From Ewingella sp963519305 (lineage in GTDB: Bacteria; Pseudomonadota; Gammaproteobacteria; Enterobacterales; Enterobacteriaceae), in the NCBI GenBank assembly GCA_963519305.1, contig CAUQMS010000009.1, forward strand, positions 62,001-126,000: DNA of 64,000 nt. The letters run 5' to 3'. The notes beneath the pieces are model-generated. The model was not told the origin of the DNA, ran no database searches, and saw only the letters and a program-made list of their open reading frames with translations. Position numbers and translations under genes: made by a program. This document shows, in pieces, positions 51,897 to 61,427 of the stretch; within the stretch, counting starts at the first letter, position 1; every line of letters begins with the position of its first letter.

Positions 51897-53477
51897 TCAC
51901 ATCACAGCAGAAGAGACCGCAAGATCAGCTTTTTCATAGTGCTCCAGCCATAACGGGAAAATGTCGATGGGCATCGGTCGGGCGAAATAGTAGCCCTGCA
52001 ATGAATCGACTTCCCGCATGCGCAGATAATCGGCCTGTTCGCGGGTTTCCACTCCCTCGGCAATCAGTTTCAGATTCAGCCGCTGCGCGAGGGTAATAAT
52101 CGTATCGGTAACGGTGGCATTGATGGCATCGGTGCCGATGGAGGCGGTAAAGGCACGGTCAATTTTCAGCACATCAGGATTGAGGGTCTTCAGGTAACTC
52201 AGTGAGCTGTGCCCGGTGCCGAAATCGTCAATGGCCAGCATCACGCCCATCTCCTTGAGTGCGCTGATCTGCTCGGTGCTGAGCTCTTGCAAACGGGTCC
52301 GCTCGGTCAGTTCCAGCATCAGTGACAACTCAGGATCTGCGGATAACCATAACTGACGGATATCATCGACGATCACCATGTCATTAAAGTGCTGAGCGGC
52401 GACGTTAATACTGATATAAAAATCGGGACGGGCAGGGAACAGCGCAAGATTTTCACTCACCTGTTTGAGCAGATAGCGGGTCAGCGAAATGATCAGGTCG
52501 TGCTGTTCAGCCAGCGGAATAAATACATCGGGGGACACCCACTCCTGACGACGGTTCTTCCAGCGCATCAGGGTTTCAACGCCAACACACCGGCCGTCAG
52601 TGCTATTGATGATGGGCTGACAGTAGACTTGAAATTCGCGGTGAGAAATGGCGTGACTGATCGGGTAGGCAAGGCTGATGCGGCTGCCGGAAAGCAGGTA
52701 AATGGCAATCGACGTCAGCAGGCTTATCAGCAGTGAGAGCGGCAGATGCGTCGGCAGTTCACTCCAGGCCAGCGTGGCCGCATCATCACCATAAATAGAA
52801 ACAGAGAAGTCGTAGCTGCCGGAACGGGCGGAAAGTATCGGCGTTTGCTCCAGCGTGTCGCGGGGGATAATCTGATTTTTATCGTATTCAAGACTGTGAT
52901 TCAAGACGTTAAGCACAATACTGCTGGCATAAGGTGGCTGGGGCTCAAGCAGGAAATTCGCCAGCACGCCGATATTATAGACGAACAACAGTCCGTTGCG
53001 GTTATCGCTGCCTTCAGGATGCCATAACACCAGTGTCGGGATAGCATCAGGCGTCATCATCGAAGCACGCAGCTGGAGATGGCTGGCGCCGCGTGCCAGT
53101 TGTGGTAACAACTGATTAAAATCGTAGTTCACTGCGCCAGCCAGACTGGAACAGAGAATTTTGCCATCACGGACCAGCGCAATGGCCCGCAGCGTCTGTA
53201 AACGCGCTACCACTTGCTGCAACACTGGTTGCTGGGAGGAACAATTTGGGCTGGACTGAATGAGTTTGTCGAAGGAGACGGAATTGGCGGGTTGTAACAA
53301 GGTTTCCAGTTTTGAAATCGTGTGGCGGGCAACGCGCTGCTGGTCCTGACTGATCACCCGTGTCTGTTCATAAATGCGGATGCTCAGCGTCAGGAAAAGC
53401 GTCAGCAGTCCCATCGCTGCAGCCAGAGCCAGACGATAGTAGCGATATTTCGCAAGCGCAATCTGGTTGAAAGGCAT
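51897..53477 (-). CDS. pdeD: PdeD (YoaD), CSS-motif cyclic-di-GMP phosphodiesterase
   Basis: 526 residues. Two transmembrane helices (about 15-33 and 247-265) bracket a periplasmic CSS-motif domain with the redox-sensitive CSS in KILCSSLAG. The cytoplasmic EAL domain has GVETLMRW (ETL in place of EAL), SINVAAQHF, LMLELTER, AIDDFGTGHSSLSYL, KIDRAF and IAEGVET, so all metal and catalytic residues are present and activity is expected. The position between yoaE and sdaA is that of E. coli pdeD. AAGGATTAGC precedes the ATG. Confidence 0.94.
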   Translation of the reverse strand: MPFNQIALAKYRYYRLALAAAMGLLTLFLTLSIRIYEQTRVISQDQQRVARHTISKLETLLQPANSVSFDKLIQSSPNCSSQQPVLQQVVARLQTLRAIALVRDGKILCSSLAGAVNYDFNQLLPQLARGASHLQLRASMMTPDAIPTLVLWHPEGSDNRNGLLFVYNIGVLANFLLEPQPPYASSIVLNVLNHSLEYDKNQIIPRDTLEQTPILSARSGSYDFSVSIYGDDAATLAWSELPTHLPLSLLISLLTSIAIYLLSGSRISLAYPISHAISHREFQVYCQPIINSTDGRCVGVETLMRWKNRRQEWVSPDVFIPLAEQHDLIISLTRYLLKQVSENLALFPARPDFYISINVAAQHFNDMVIVDDIRQLWLSADPELSLMLELTERTRLQELSTEQISALKEMGVMLAIDDFGTGHSSLSYLKTLNPDVLKIDRAFTASIGTDAINATVTDTIITLAQRLNLKLIAEGVETREQADYLRMREVDSLQGYYFARPMPIDIFPLWLEHYEKADLAVSSAVM

Positions 53478-53814
53478 CGTGCTAATCCTTATTTTTCGAT
53501 GTTTTTCGCAAAGGTGACGTTGTCACTTATTGTTACCCTTATTTATGCCTTCACTGGTTATAGCGGCTTATTGGTTTGATTGGATTTTCGTAACCAGAAA
53601 AGTTGAGCAATCTGTGTTTCGCAAAGGATTCAGAATGCCGCAGCACGGAGGTCGAAAGCAAGAGCCGGGAAAGAGTTTTCCAGATAATACAGAGGGTTTT
53701 TGTTAATAGAGCCGATTTTACCATGTGTGCGGCTGTGTAAAACATTTCCTGCGGCAGCATCCCGGTTTTCACCAAAGAAAAGGGATGCTGCTGGCAGACT
53801 ACAGGCGCGACTGA
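53478..53814. other. Intergenic pdeD / sdaA
   Basis: 337 bases. The pdeD promoter must be here. A minus-strand frame at 53551-53775 is probably not a gene (no ribosome binding site, overlaps the hairpin region). The only structure is the inverted repeat at 53754-53791. Confidence 0.5.
53754..53791. repeat. Inverted repeat downstream of sdaA
   Basis: Perfect 10-base arms GCAGCATCCC and GGGATGCTGC with an 18-base loop. It lies 24 bases after the sdaA stop; no T-run follows on the minus strand, but the loop contains TTTTC. Probably a 3' end structure. Confidence 0.6.
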
Positions 53815-55179
53815 TTAGTCACATTGTACTTTAATAGCCAGTCCACCCCGCGAGGTTTCACGGTATTTGGCGTTCATGTCCTTGCCGGTTTCGTACATTG
53901 TCTCGATAACCTTATCCAGCGACACCCGCGGTTCACTGGTACGGCGCAGCGCCATACGTGCCGAGTTGATGGCTTTGACCGAAGCAATGGCGTTACGCTC
54001 AATGCAGGGAACCTGCACCTGACCGGCAACCGGATCGCACGTCAGCCCCAGATTATGCTCCATGCCAATTTCAGCGGCAATACACACCTGTACCGGGCTT
54101 CCGCCCAGTAACTCCGCAAGTCCTGCTGCCGCCATTGAACAGGCGACACCCACTTCACCCTGACAACCCACTTCAGCCCCGGAAATTGATGCATTCATTT
54201 TATACAGAATGCCGATGGCCCCGGAGGTGAGGAAATAGCGCAGATAGATATCCGGGCTGACCGACTCAATAAATTGGTCATAATAGGCCAGCACGGCCGG
54301 TACAATCCCGCAGGCGCCGTTGGTTGGCGCAGTCACCACCCGTCCACCGGCGGCGTTTTCTTCATTCACCGCCAGCGCGAACATATTGACCCAATCAATG
54401 ACGTTCATCGGGTCATTGGAGAGTTTGTCATTAGAGACCAGCATACGGCGCAGCGCTGAAGCACGGCGTGGCACGCGCAGCGGACCCGGCAACACGCCTT
54501 CGGTGTTCAGACCGCGGTCGATACAGGCCTGCATGGTGTGCCAGATGGTTTCGAAATACTGTTCGATCTCCTGCTTGCTGTGCTGCGCCAGTTCGTTCTG
54601 CATCATCAACCCGGACAGCGACAGCCCGGTCTCTTTGCATTTTGCCAGCATTTCACTGGCCGAATTAAAGGCGTAAGGCACGCTCACTTCATCGAGAACC
54701 GGTTGGCCGAAATGCTCATCGTCGACGATAAAACCGCCGCCAACAGAATAATAGGTTTTGCTGTACAGCAGTTTGTCGCCAGCAAAGGCGTGGATTTGCA
54801 TCGCATTTTCATGCTTAGGCAAATTCTCGCCACGGAACACCATGCCGGTATCACGCGGGAAATCGACTTCGTGATGGGTTTCACCTAACGGCAGGCGCTC
54901 GCGCTGCTCAACATCACGGATAAAGTGCGGAATGCCGTCAATGTCCACAGTGTCGGGTTTATTACCCGCCAGACCGAGAATAATGGCGATATCGGTGTGG
55001 TGCCCTTTACCGGTCAGTGAGAGTGAACCGTAGACATCCACAGCGACACGCGTCACGTCAGGCAGCATGCCCTTTTCAAGCAGGTCATCAGCGAACTGTT
55101 TACCGGCTTTCATGGGGCCCAAAGTATGGGAACTGGAAGGGCCAATCCCGACCTTGAACATGTCGAAAACGCTAATCAC
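53815..55179 (-). CDS. sdaA: L-serine deaminase I
   Basis: 454 residues, the length of E. coli SdaA. Converts L-serine to pyruvate and ammonia with a [4Fe-4S] cluster. N-terminal beta domain starts FDMFKVGIGPSSSHT. The C-terminal domain has GACGIVPAVLAYYD, GAEVGCQGEVGVACSMAAAG, NLGLTCDPVAGQVQVPC, which supply the cluster cysteines, and the C-terminal tail KVQCD with the cysteine that caps the cluster. The start is GTG at 55179 with AGGAG 5 bases upstream; the longer reading to 55224 is not family-like. Confidence 0.97.
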   Translation of the reverse strand: MISVFDMFKVGIGPSSSHTLGPMKAGKQFADDLLEKGMLPDVTRVAVDVYGSLSLTGKGHHTDIAIILGLAGNKPDTVDIDGIPHFIRDVEQRERLPLGETHHEVDFPRDTGMVFRGENLPKHENAMQIHAFAGDKLLYSKTYYSVGGGFIVDDEHFGQPVLDEVSVPYAFNSASEMLAKCKETGLSLSGLMMQNELAQHSKQEIEQYFETIWHTMQACIDRGLNTEGVLPGPLRVPRRASALRRMLVSNDKLSNDPMNVIDWVNMFALAVNEENAAGGRVVTAPTNGACGIVPAVLAYYDQFIESVSPDIYLRYFLTSGAIGILYKMNASISGAEVGCQGEVGVACSMAAAGLAELLGGSPVQVCIAAEIGMEHNLGLTCDPVAGQVQVPCIERNAIASVKAINSARMALRRTSEPRVSLDKVIETMYETGKDMNAKYRETSRGGLAIKVQCD

Positions 55180-55402
55180 GTCGAATACTCCTGTTTTGGG
55201 AGATGGCACTGAAATGAGCATCATCCCCGGATAGATTTACTGTGTAACACTTAATTGATAGTGGATTATCGCAGTTTTATGCATGACTTAACACACAGTC
55301 TAAAAGGGCTTGTGACGGAAAGTTGCTTTTTTCGCATGAAATAAATTAATTTGATGCAAAAATGTGACGCACTTGTAATTTTTTGGTTGCAGGGGGCGGC
55401 CT

Positions 55403-56005
55403 TCAGGCGCGGATCTGCTCAGCCAGACGCCGGATAATGGCGGCGGTCAGCCCCCAGACAAATTGCTGCTGGTACCAGGAGAGATAAACACGGTGATGTG
55501 TTCCCCGGCGATGTATATCGAGCGGATGATAGCGGGCGAGATCAAACGCCTCCTCGAGCGGAATCTCGAATAGCTCTGCCACTTCGTCTTCGCAAGGGTG
55601 TAGCGGCACATCCACTGGCAATAACCCCACCACCGGCGTGACCCGAAATCCGCTGCTGCTGTCGAGCGGGGCCAGCGTACCTAGCACGGTAACGTCAGCC
55701 GGGGGGATCGCCACTTCTTCATGAGCTTCCCGCAGTGCGGTAAAAATCAGTGACGTATCCGATGCATCGGCGGCCCCGCCCGGGAAGGCCACTTGTCCGG
55801 CATGTTTTCGCAGAAAGTCTGAACGCCGGGTGAGCAGCAGTGTCGGCTGCGCACGGCAGATGATCGGAATCAGTACCGCAGCGTGGCGGTGTCCGCGTAC
55901 CGCAGGCGCGGGTGACGCGGGCAACTGCAGCTGAAAACGACGGATGAACTCCAGCACGGCCGGTGAATAGCGGGAAGAGTCCTGCAAAGCGTCAGAACGG
56001 ATCAA
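55403..56005 (-). CDS. nudL: NudL, CoA/Nudix pyrophosphatase
   Basis: 200 residues. The Nudix box GGAADASDTSLIFTALREAH then EEVAI is preceded by RKHAGQVAFPG, the CoA-pyrophosphatase motif. E. coli NudL hydrolyses CoA to 4'-phosphopantetheine and 3',5'-ADP. The start appears to be TTG at 56005, overlapping the pabB stop by 4 bases (TTGA); GGGAG lies 10 bases upstream. No ATG is available before the conserved part. It is coupled to pabB. Confidence 0.92.
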   Translation of the reverse strand: MIRSDALQDSSRYSPAVLEFIRRFQLQLPASPAPAVRGHRHAAVLIPIICRAQPTLLLTRRSDFLRKHAGQVAFPGGAADASDTSLIFTALREAHEEVAIPPADVTVLGTLAPLDSSSGFRVTPVVGLLPVDVPLHPCEDEVAELFEIPLEEAFDLARYHPLDIHRRGTHHRVYLSWYQQQFVWGLTAAIIRRLAEQIRA

Positions 56006-57393
56006 GGCTGCGGTTCTCCCAACGGTGGCCCCTCTAACTGTGGAAGAATGCGGGCGACTTTATCGAAGGTTTCCTTGTATTCGGCCTGCTCCTGACTGTC
56101 CGCGACGATGCCACCGCCTGCCCAGCAATAAATATTTTCTCCATCGGTCAGCAGGGTGCGGATCGTGATATTACTGTCCATCGTACCGCAGCAGCTGATG
56201 TAGGCAATACTGCCGCAGTAAGCGTTACGGCGGTGCGGCTCAAGCTGTTCGATAATCTGCATGGCGCGCACTTTCGGCGCACCGGTGATCGAACCACCCG
56301 GGAAGCAGGCGCGCAGCAACTGGCTGGCGTGACACGCTGGCGGCAATTGAGCCGTGATCGTACTGACCAGATGGTGTACCGCCGGAAAAGGTTCGACTAC
56401 AAACAGTTCCGGCACGCGCACGCTGCCCGGCACCGCGACACGGCCGATATCATTACGCAGCAAATCGACAATCATCAGGTTCTCAGCGCGATCTTTTTCC
56501 GAGGCGGCGAGCCGCAGTGCCTGCTCTGCGTCGGCCTGTTTATCCGCCAGACGGGGCAACGTGCCTTTAATCGGGCGGGTTTGCACGCGCTGGTTTTCCA
56601 GCCACAAGAAGCGTTCAGGCGAAAGGCTGAGGACAGCGTTTTCCGGCAAACGGATAAATGCCGAGAAGGGTGCGCGGTTGGCGGCGTTTAACGTCAGGAA
56701 CGCCTGCCACTCATCGCCGCAATAACGGGTGCTGAAACGCTGGGCCAGATTGATCTGGTAGCAGTCGCCGCTGTGCAGATAGTCCTGAATCTGGCGGAAT
56801 TTTTCACCGTACTCTTCGCGGCTCATGTTGGCCTGCCAGTCGCCGTGCAGCTTGAAAGGCTTGAATTGCGCGGGTGAATCGTGCTGTTCCAGCCACGCCA
56901 GACGCGTTTGCACATCCCCATGACACACCAGCGTCAGTCGCTGTAAATGGTGATCGGCAATCAGCGCCCAGTCGTAAATGCCCACCGCCATGTCCGGCAT
57001 ATCGATATCGCGCCGGGCCGTGTCGGGCAGCGTTTCGATGCGGCGGCCAAGATCATAACCAAACAGACCCAACGCACCACCCAAAAAGGGCAAATCCGGA
57101 TGCGGCTCAGCCCGGAGCCCGGACTGCGCTAATTGCTGCTCTATCAGGGCAAACGGGTCAGCATCACTCAATCCGTTACTGTTTAGCGTGGCAATTTCCG
57201 TCTGTACGCCCCGCGTCGTCAATGTGATCAAAGGGTCGGCGACCAGAATATCGAAGCGGTTATGCACATGCTCTGCCGAACCGGAATGCAGCAGCATGGC
57301 CCACGGCAGGGAAGAGAGCGGAGCAAACCGCGTGAGCAGGGCATCAGGCTGATATTCCAGCGGATAAAATGTGACGGACTGAGCAGGTTGCAT
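56002..57393 (-). CDS. pabB: Aminodeoxychorismate synthase component I
   Basis: 463 residues. Makes 4-amino-4-deoxychorismate from chorismate for folate synthesis, with PabA supplying ammonia. The PabB-specific lysine motif TRPIKGTLPR is present, with DLLRNDIGRVAVPGSV, FPGGSITGAPKVRAM and CWAGGGIVADS of the chorismate-binding fold. N-terminal LPWAMLLHSG matches E. coli. The ATG at 57393 is chosen by alignment with E. coli; an in-frame GTG at 57405 is another option. Its stop overlaps nudL, and yoaH is divergent. Confidence 0.95.
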   Translation of the reverse strand: MQPAQSVTFYPLEYQPDALLTRFAPLSSLPWAMLLHSGSAEHVHNRFDILVADPLITLTTRGVQTEIATLNSNGLSDADPFALIEQQLAQSGLRAEPHPDLPFLGGALGLFGYDLGRRIETLPDTARRDIDMPDMAVGIYDWALIADHHLQRLTLVCHGDVQTRLAWLEQHDSPAQFKPFKLHGDWQANMSREEYGEKFRQIQDYLHSGDCYQINLAQRFSTRYCGDEWQAFLTLNAANRAPFSAFIRLPENAVLSLSPERFLWLENQRVQTRPIKGTLPRLADKQADAEQALRLAASEKDRAENLMIVDLLRNDIGRVAVPGSVRVPELFVVEPFPAVHHLVSTITAQLPPACHASQLLRACFPGGSITGAPKVRAMQIIEQLEPHRRNAYCGSIAYISCCGTMDSNITIRTLLTDGENIYCWAGGGIVADSQEQAEYKETFDKVARILPQLEGPPLGEPQP

Positions 57394-57569
57394 GGACGAT
57401 TTCACGGTTCTGGCGGATGTCGGGACAGATTGTGATCCTAGCATAAATTTCTCCACCATAGGCCAGCGGAAGAAGAAGGCGTATACTGTCGGGTCAATCA
57501 TGGAAGTTGCGCATAATCCGCGCGGCTTCCAACCGATTTCAAGCCATAACCCAGAAACAGGACACTCCC

Positions 57570-57749
57570 ATGCTTACAGGTATGCCTTCACTTTCACACA
57601 GCGAACAGGAACAGGCCGCCGACCGTATCCGCGATATGATGGCCGGCGGAATGAGCAGTGGCGAAGCCATTGCCACGGTAGCAGAGGAAATTCGCGCCAG
57701 GCATAAAGGCGATCGCGTCACCGTTATTTTTGACGACGAAGACGAATAA
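57570..57749 (+). CDS. yoaH: YoaH (UPF0181) small protein
   Basis: 59 residues, the same length as E. coli YoaH. MLTGMPSLSHSEQEQAADRI and AGGMSSGEAIATVAEEIRA match, with an acidic tail FDDEDE. Function unknown. AGGA precedes the ATG. The order pabB (minus) and yoaH (plus) is as in E. coli. A strong terminator follows. Confidence 0.93.
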   Translation: MLTGMPSLSHSEQEQAADRIRDMMAGGMSSGEAIATVAEEIRARHKGDRVTVIFDDEDE

Positions 57750-57776
57750 ACGCCCGTTCCCCCATTAAAACAGCAA

Positions 57777-57810
57777 TAAAAAACCGGGTCCTTTGCAGGC
57801 CCGGTTTTTT
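57777..57810. terminator. Bidirectional terminator between yoaH and purT
   Basis: AAAAACCGGG and CCCGGTTTTT arms with an 11-base loop, A and T runs on the two sides. Confidence 0.9.
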
Positions 57811-57839
57811 ACAACGTTTCAAGGAGTGCGGGACAGGGG

Positions 57840-59018
57840 TCAGCCTTTTACAACGACCGCCGCGGCGGCCTGTTTCGCCGTTTCTACCGCCTGCTCAACG
57901 CTGTCACCCATAGACAACGCCACGCCCAGACGGCGTTTGCCCTGAATTTCGGGCTTACCAAACAAACGCACCTGATTTGAACCGACCAGCGCCTGCTCCA
58001 GCCCGCTGAACGTGACGTTGTTGCTGCTCAGTTCTGGCAGGATCACTGCGGAGGCCGACGGACCAAACTGACGGATTTGCCCGACGGGCAGGCCGAGGAA
58101 TGCGCGCACGTGCAGGGCGAACTCTGAAAGATCCTGAGAAATCAGTGTCACCATGCCGGTGTCGTGCGGACGCGGTGACACTTCGCTGAATACTACGTCA
58201 TCGCCGCAGATAAACAGCTCTACGCCAAACAGCCCTTTGCCACCCAGCGCTTTAACGACGCTTTCCGCGATGTCTTTGGCACGTTGCAGTGCCAGTTCGC
58301 TCATCTGCTGTGGCTGCCATGACTCACGGTAGTCGCCATCTTCCTGACGATGACCGATCGGCGCACAGAAATGAATACCGTCCACGGCGCTGATAGTCAG
58401 CAGGGTGATTTCAAAATCAAATTTCACCAGACCTTCAATAATCACTCGTCCGCTACCCGCACGGCCACCTTGCTGAGCGTAGTCCCACGCCTGTTGCAGG
58501 GTTTCAGCACTGCGGATCAGACTCTGGCCCTTACCCGATGAACTCATGACGGGTTTGATGATGCACGGATACCCAATCTCAGCGACAGCAGCACGGAATG
58601 ACGCTTCGTCATCAGCAAATTGGTAAGTTGACGTGGGCAGGTGCAGCGTTTCAGCCGCCAGACGGCGGATGCCTTCGCGGTTCATTGTCAGGCGGGTCGC
58701 TTGTGCACAAGGCACCACGTTGTGGCCCTGTTGCTCCAGCTCCACCAACATGCTGGTGGCGATGGCTTCGATTTCAGGAACGATAAAATCGGGGTGCTCG
58801 CTCTCGATAACCTGCTTCAATGCGTCGCCGTCGAGCATATTGATCACATGGCTGCGGTGAGCGACTTGCATCGCCGGCGCATCGGCATAACGGTCAACGG
58901 CGATCACTTCCAGACCAAGACGCTGGCACTCAATGGCCACTTCTTTGCCCAGTTCGCCGGAACCCAATAACATCACGCGAGTCGCGCCAGAGCGCAGTGC
59001 AGTACCGATGGTTAACAT
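57840..59018 (-). CDS. purT: PurT, formate-dependent GAR transformylase
   Basis: 392 residues, E. coli length. ATP-grasp enzyme that makes formyl-GAR from GAR, formate and ATP. Motifs: LLGSGELGKEVAIECQRLG (GAR/dinucleotide fold), PVMSSSGKGQSL (ATP loop), HFCAPIGHRQEDGDYRESWQ and VFSEVSPRPHDTGMVT. The start at 59018 aligns with E. coli MTLLGTALRP. The ORF could extend to 59264, but that part is not conserved. A PurR-box-like 16-mer lies 115-130 bases upstream. Confidence 0.97.
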   Translation of the reverse strand: MLTIGTALRSGATRVMLLGSGELGKEVAIECQRLGLEVIAVDRYADAPAMQVAHRSHVINMLDGDALKQVIESEHPDFIVPEIEAIATSMLVELEQQGHNVVPCAQATRLTMNREGIRRLAAETLHLPTSTYQFADDEASFRAAVAEIGYPCIIKPVMSSSGKGQSLIRSAETLQQAWDYAQQGGRAGSGRVIIEGLVKFDFEITLLTISAVDGIHFCAPIGHRQEDGDYRESWQPQQMSELALQRAKDIAESVVKALGGKGLFGVELFICGDDVVFSEVSPRPHDTGMVTLISQDLSEFALHVRAFLGLPVGQIRQFGPSASAVILPELSSNNVTFSGLEQALVGSNQVRLFGKPEIQGKRRLGVALSMGDSVEQAVETAKQAAAAVVVKG

Positions 59019-59132
59019 AGCTTCGTACCCAGATCTGTGGTGGTTGAGAATGTGTGCTGACGCCGCGTTGCAGGACGAATAATTGCCGCTGGCCTGAACC
59101 GGTCGGCCGCAGTATATCCGAAAAAAACAGCC

Positions 59133-59148
59133 ACGAAAACGATTGCGC
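59133..59148. promoter_or_regulatory. PurR-box-like operator upstream of purT
   Basis: ACGAAAACGATTGCGC matches the PurR consensus ACGCAAACGTTTGCGT at 13 of 16 positions, including the central CG. purT is a known PurR target in E. coli. Confidence 0.7.
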
Positions 59149-59314
59149 GGCAGGCGTTTCGTTGTGCGGCCAACGATTTTTACGGGTTTTTTACCCACGG
59201 CATCCAGTGAATAAGGCAGTGAAGCCGCGTCTCTGTTATCATTTATGTCAAACCATGGCGTCATATTTTCTGCCGCTGCCCCGAATTTTCTGCCTCACAT
59301 AAAGAGTTATCGCC

Positions 59315-60697
59315 TTGAGCACGCATTCATTTTCCGTCCTGACTTTGCCCGCTGAGCAACTTTCTAACCTGACCGAACTGGGTTATGCCGAAATGACGCC
59401 GATTCAGGCCGCGTCGTTGCCAGCCATTCTGCAAGGGCAGGACGTCCGCGCGAAAGCCAAAACGGGCAGTGGTAAAACCGCTGCCTTTGGTATCGGCCTG
59501 CTGGATAAAATCACCGTCAGCCAGTTTGTCACCCAAGCGCTGGTTCTCTGCCCGACGCGCGAACTGGCCGATCAGGTCAGCAAAGAGCTGCGCCGTCTGG
59601 CGCGCTTCACCCAGAACATCAAGATCCTCACTTTATGCGGTGGTCAGGCTATCGGGCCACAGCTCGAGTCGCTGGTGCACCCTGCGCATATCATTGTCGG
59701 CACGCCGGGCCGTATTCAGGAGCACCTGCGTAAAGGCACGCTCAAGCTCGACCAGTTGAAAGTACTGGTGCTGGATGAAGCGGACCGCATGCTGGACATG
59801 GGCTTCAGTGAAGATATTGAAGATGTCGTCAGCTACGCGCCGCAGGACCGCCAGACATTGCTGTTCTCTGCAACGTATCCGAGCGGTATTGAACGCATCA
59901 GTAACAAATTCCAGCGCCAGCCGCTGAACGTGGAAATTGAAGGCGACGATGACATTGCTGATATCAAGCAGGTGTTTATCGAAACTGACCGTCATCAGCG
60001 CCTGACCTTGTTAACGGCAGTGCTTTATCAGCATCAGCCAGCCTCCTGCGTAGTATTCTGTAATACCAAGCGTGACTGCCAGGAAGTGTATGAAGCGCTG
60101 GAAGGGAAAGGCATCAGTGCGCTGGCCCTGAACGGCGACCTCGAACAGCGTGACCGCGATCGCGTGCTGGTGCGTTTCTCCAACGGCAGCTGCCGCGTGC
60201 TGGTCGCGACTGACGTTGCGGCGCGCGGTCTGGACATTAAACAGCTGGGGCTGGTGATTAACTACGAGCTTTCGTTTGACCCGGAAGTTCACGTTCACCG
60301 AGTGGGCCGTACCGGCCGAGCGGGTACCAGCGGTCTGGCCGTCAGTTTGGTTACCCCGCAAGAAATGGTGCGCGTTCACGCACTGGAAGATTACACCCAT
60401 CAGACCGTGGTTTGGCAGCCAGCAGCGCAGGTACTTTCCGCAGCACCGGTAGCGCTGGACCCGGAAATGGCGACGTTGTGCATTGACGGTGGCCGAAAAG
60501 CTAAAATCCGTCCGGGCGATATTCTGGGCGCGCTGACCGGTGAAGCGGGACTGACGGCGGCCGAAGTCGGGAAAATCGACATGTTCCCGATTCATGCCTA
60601 CGTTGCCATCCGCCAGAAAAGTGCCAAAAAAGCGTTGCAGCGTTTGCAGGAAGGGAAGATTAAGGGCAAGAATTGTAAGGCGATTATTTTACGTTGA
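59315..60697 (+). CDS. dbpA: DbpA, ribosome-assembly DEAD-box RNA helicase
   Basis: 460 residues. Q motif MTPIQAASLPAI, Walker A AKTGSGKTAAFG, PTRELADQV, DEADRMLDMGF, SAT, and C-terminal ATDVAARGLDIK and HRVGRTGRAG. The last about 75 residues (MATLCIDGGRKAKIRPGDIL onward) are the DbpA RRM-like domain that binds 23S rRNA hairpin 92. The start is TTG at 59315 (TTGAGCACG), with AAAGAG upstream; no ATG precedes the conserved part. It is divergent from purT. Confidence 0.95.
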   Translation: MSTHSFSVLTLPAEQLSNLTELGYAEMTPIQAASLPAILQGQDVRAKAKTGSGKTAAFGIGLLDKITVSQFVTQALVLCPTRELADQVSKELRRLARFTQNIKILTLCGGQAIGPQLESLVHPAHIIVGTPGRIQEHLRKGTLKLDQLKVLVLDEADRMLDMGFSEDIEDVVSYAPQDRQTLLFSATYPSGIERISNKFQRQPLNVEIEGDDDIADIKQVFIETDRHQRLTLLTAVLYQHQPASCVVFCNTKRDCQEVYEALEGKGISALALNGDLEQRDRDRVLVRFSNGSCRVLVATDVAARGLDIKQLGLVINYELSFDPEVHVHRVGRTGRAGTSGLAVSLVTPQEMVRVHALEDYTHQTVVWQPAAQVLSAAPVALDPEMATLCIDGGRKAKIRPGDILGALTGEAGLTAAEVGKIDMFPIHAYVAIRQKSAKKALQRLQEGKIKGKNCKAIILR

Positions 60698-60908
60698 GGT
60701 ACCCGTCATACATGATGTATCAAAAGTAGGCGCCTCTAGGCGACGCCACTTATTTAGATATCAGCAGTATGTACTGCCTTCATGTTAACGTTGTGTTATT
60801 CCCTTGTCTGGGATTATTATGTTCTTGTTAACGATGACCTCATGCGGAGTAAGGATATTCATTCGTACAGGGTCACAAGGACAGACAAACGCGAACAGGA
60901 GGCGGTAC

Positions 60909-61274
60909 ATGAAAAAAATAATGATTGGCGCATTAGTGGCAGTGGCGGGACTGAGCGGTATGGCACACGTCGCCCAGGCGGCGGAACCCGAAAACCGTAC
61001 CGCGACTGTCTCGCCTTGTGGTAATGCCAGCAAAGATGAAATCGCAGCATTAGTAAAGCGTGATTTCCTGCAAAACCGCATTACCCGCTGGGATGCTGAT
61101 AAAAAGCTGCTTGGCACCTCAACGCCGGTCGTCTGGATCGCATCGGACAGCATTACCGGCGATAATGCGAAGTGGAATATTCCGGTGAAGGTGCGCGGTG
61201 ACCGTACTGACAAAACCTACCCGGTTACGCTCAATTGTCAGCTTGGCGAAATTACCTACGGCAATCCGCAGTAA
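60909..61274 (+). CDS. yebF: YebF-like secreted protein (Cmi/YebF family)
   Basis: 121 residues with signal peptide (KKIMIGALVAVAGLSGMAHV, cleavage after AQA). The mature part has CGNASKDEIAALVKRDFLQN, a match to E. coli YebF (CEDLDAAGIAASVKRDYQQN), then KWNIPVKVRG and a second cysteine LNCQLGEI that can form the family disulfide. E. coli YebF is exported to the medium through OmpF/OmpC; the related Cmi protein gives colicin M immunity. ATG at 60909 has GGAGG upstream. Confidence 0.9.
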   Translation: MKKIMIGALVAVAGLSGMAHVAQAAEPENRTATVSPCGNASKDEIAALVKRDFLQNRITRWDADKKLLGTSTPVVWIASDSITGDNAKWNIPVKVRGDRTDKTYPVTLNCQLGEITYGNPQ

Positions 61275-61295
61275 TCTGTTCGGCAGTCAATCGAA

Positions 61296-61330
61296 GCGTC
61301 GTCATGGCTCAGCCTGTCGGCGCTTTTTCA
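61296..61330 (+). terminator. Probable terminator of yebF
   Basis: AGCGTCG pairs with CGGCGCT (one wobble) around a loop, followed by T5. The hairpin is imperfect. Confidence 0.5.
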
Positions 61331-61427
61331 TGCCCTGTGATCCCCTCTGAAAACCCCTTACCGCTTGGTTTCCCTGTATAAACCTGTCACTCTGACAGCA
61401 CTATCATGAACATTGAGAGAAGGCGAG

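Noticed and set aside
53551..53775. 74-codon minus-strand frame between pdeD and sdaA
   Set aside because: No ribosome binding site, no recognisable protein, overlaps an inverted repeat.
60698..60760. Partial ERIC-like end (acccgtcatac) after dbpA
   Set aside because: Only about 12 bases match the ERIC terminus and the partner end is missing; not enough to call a repeat.
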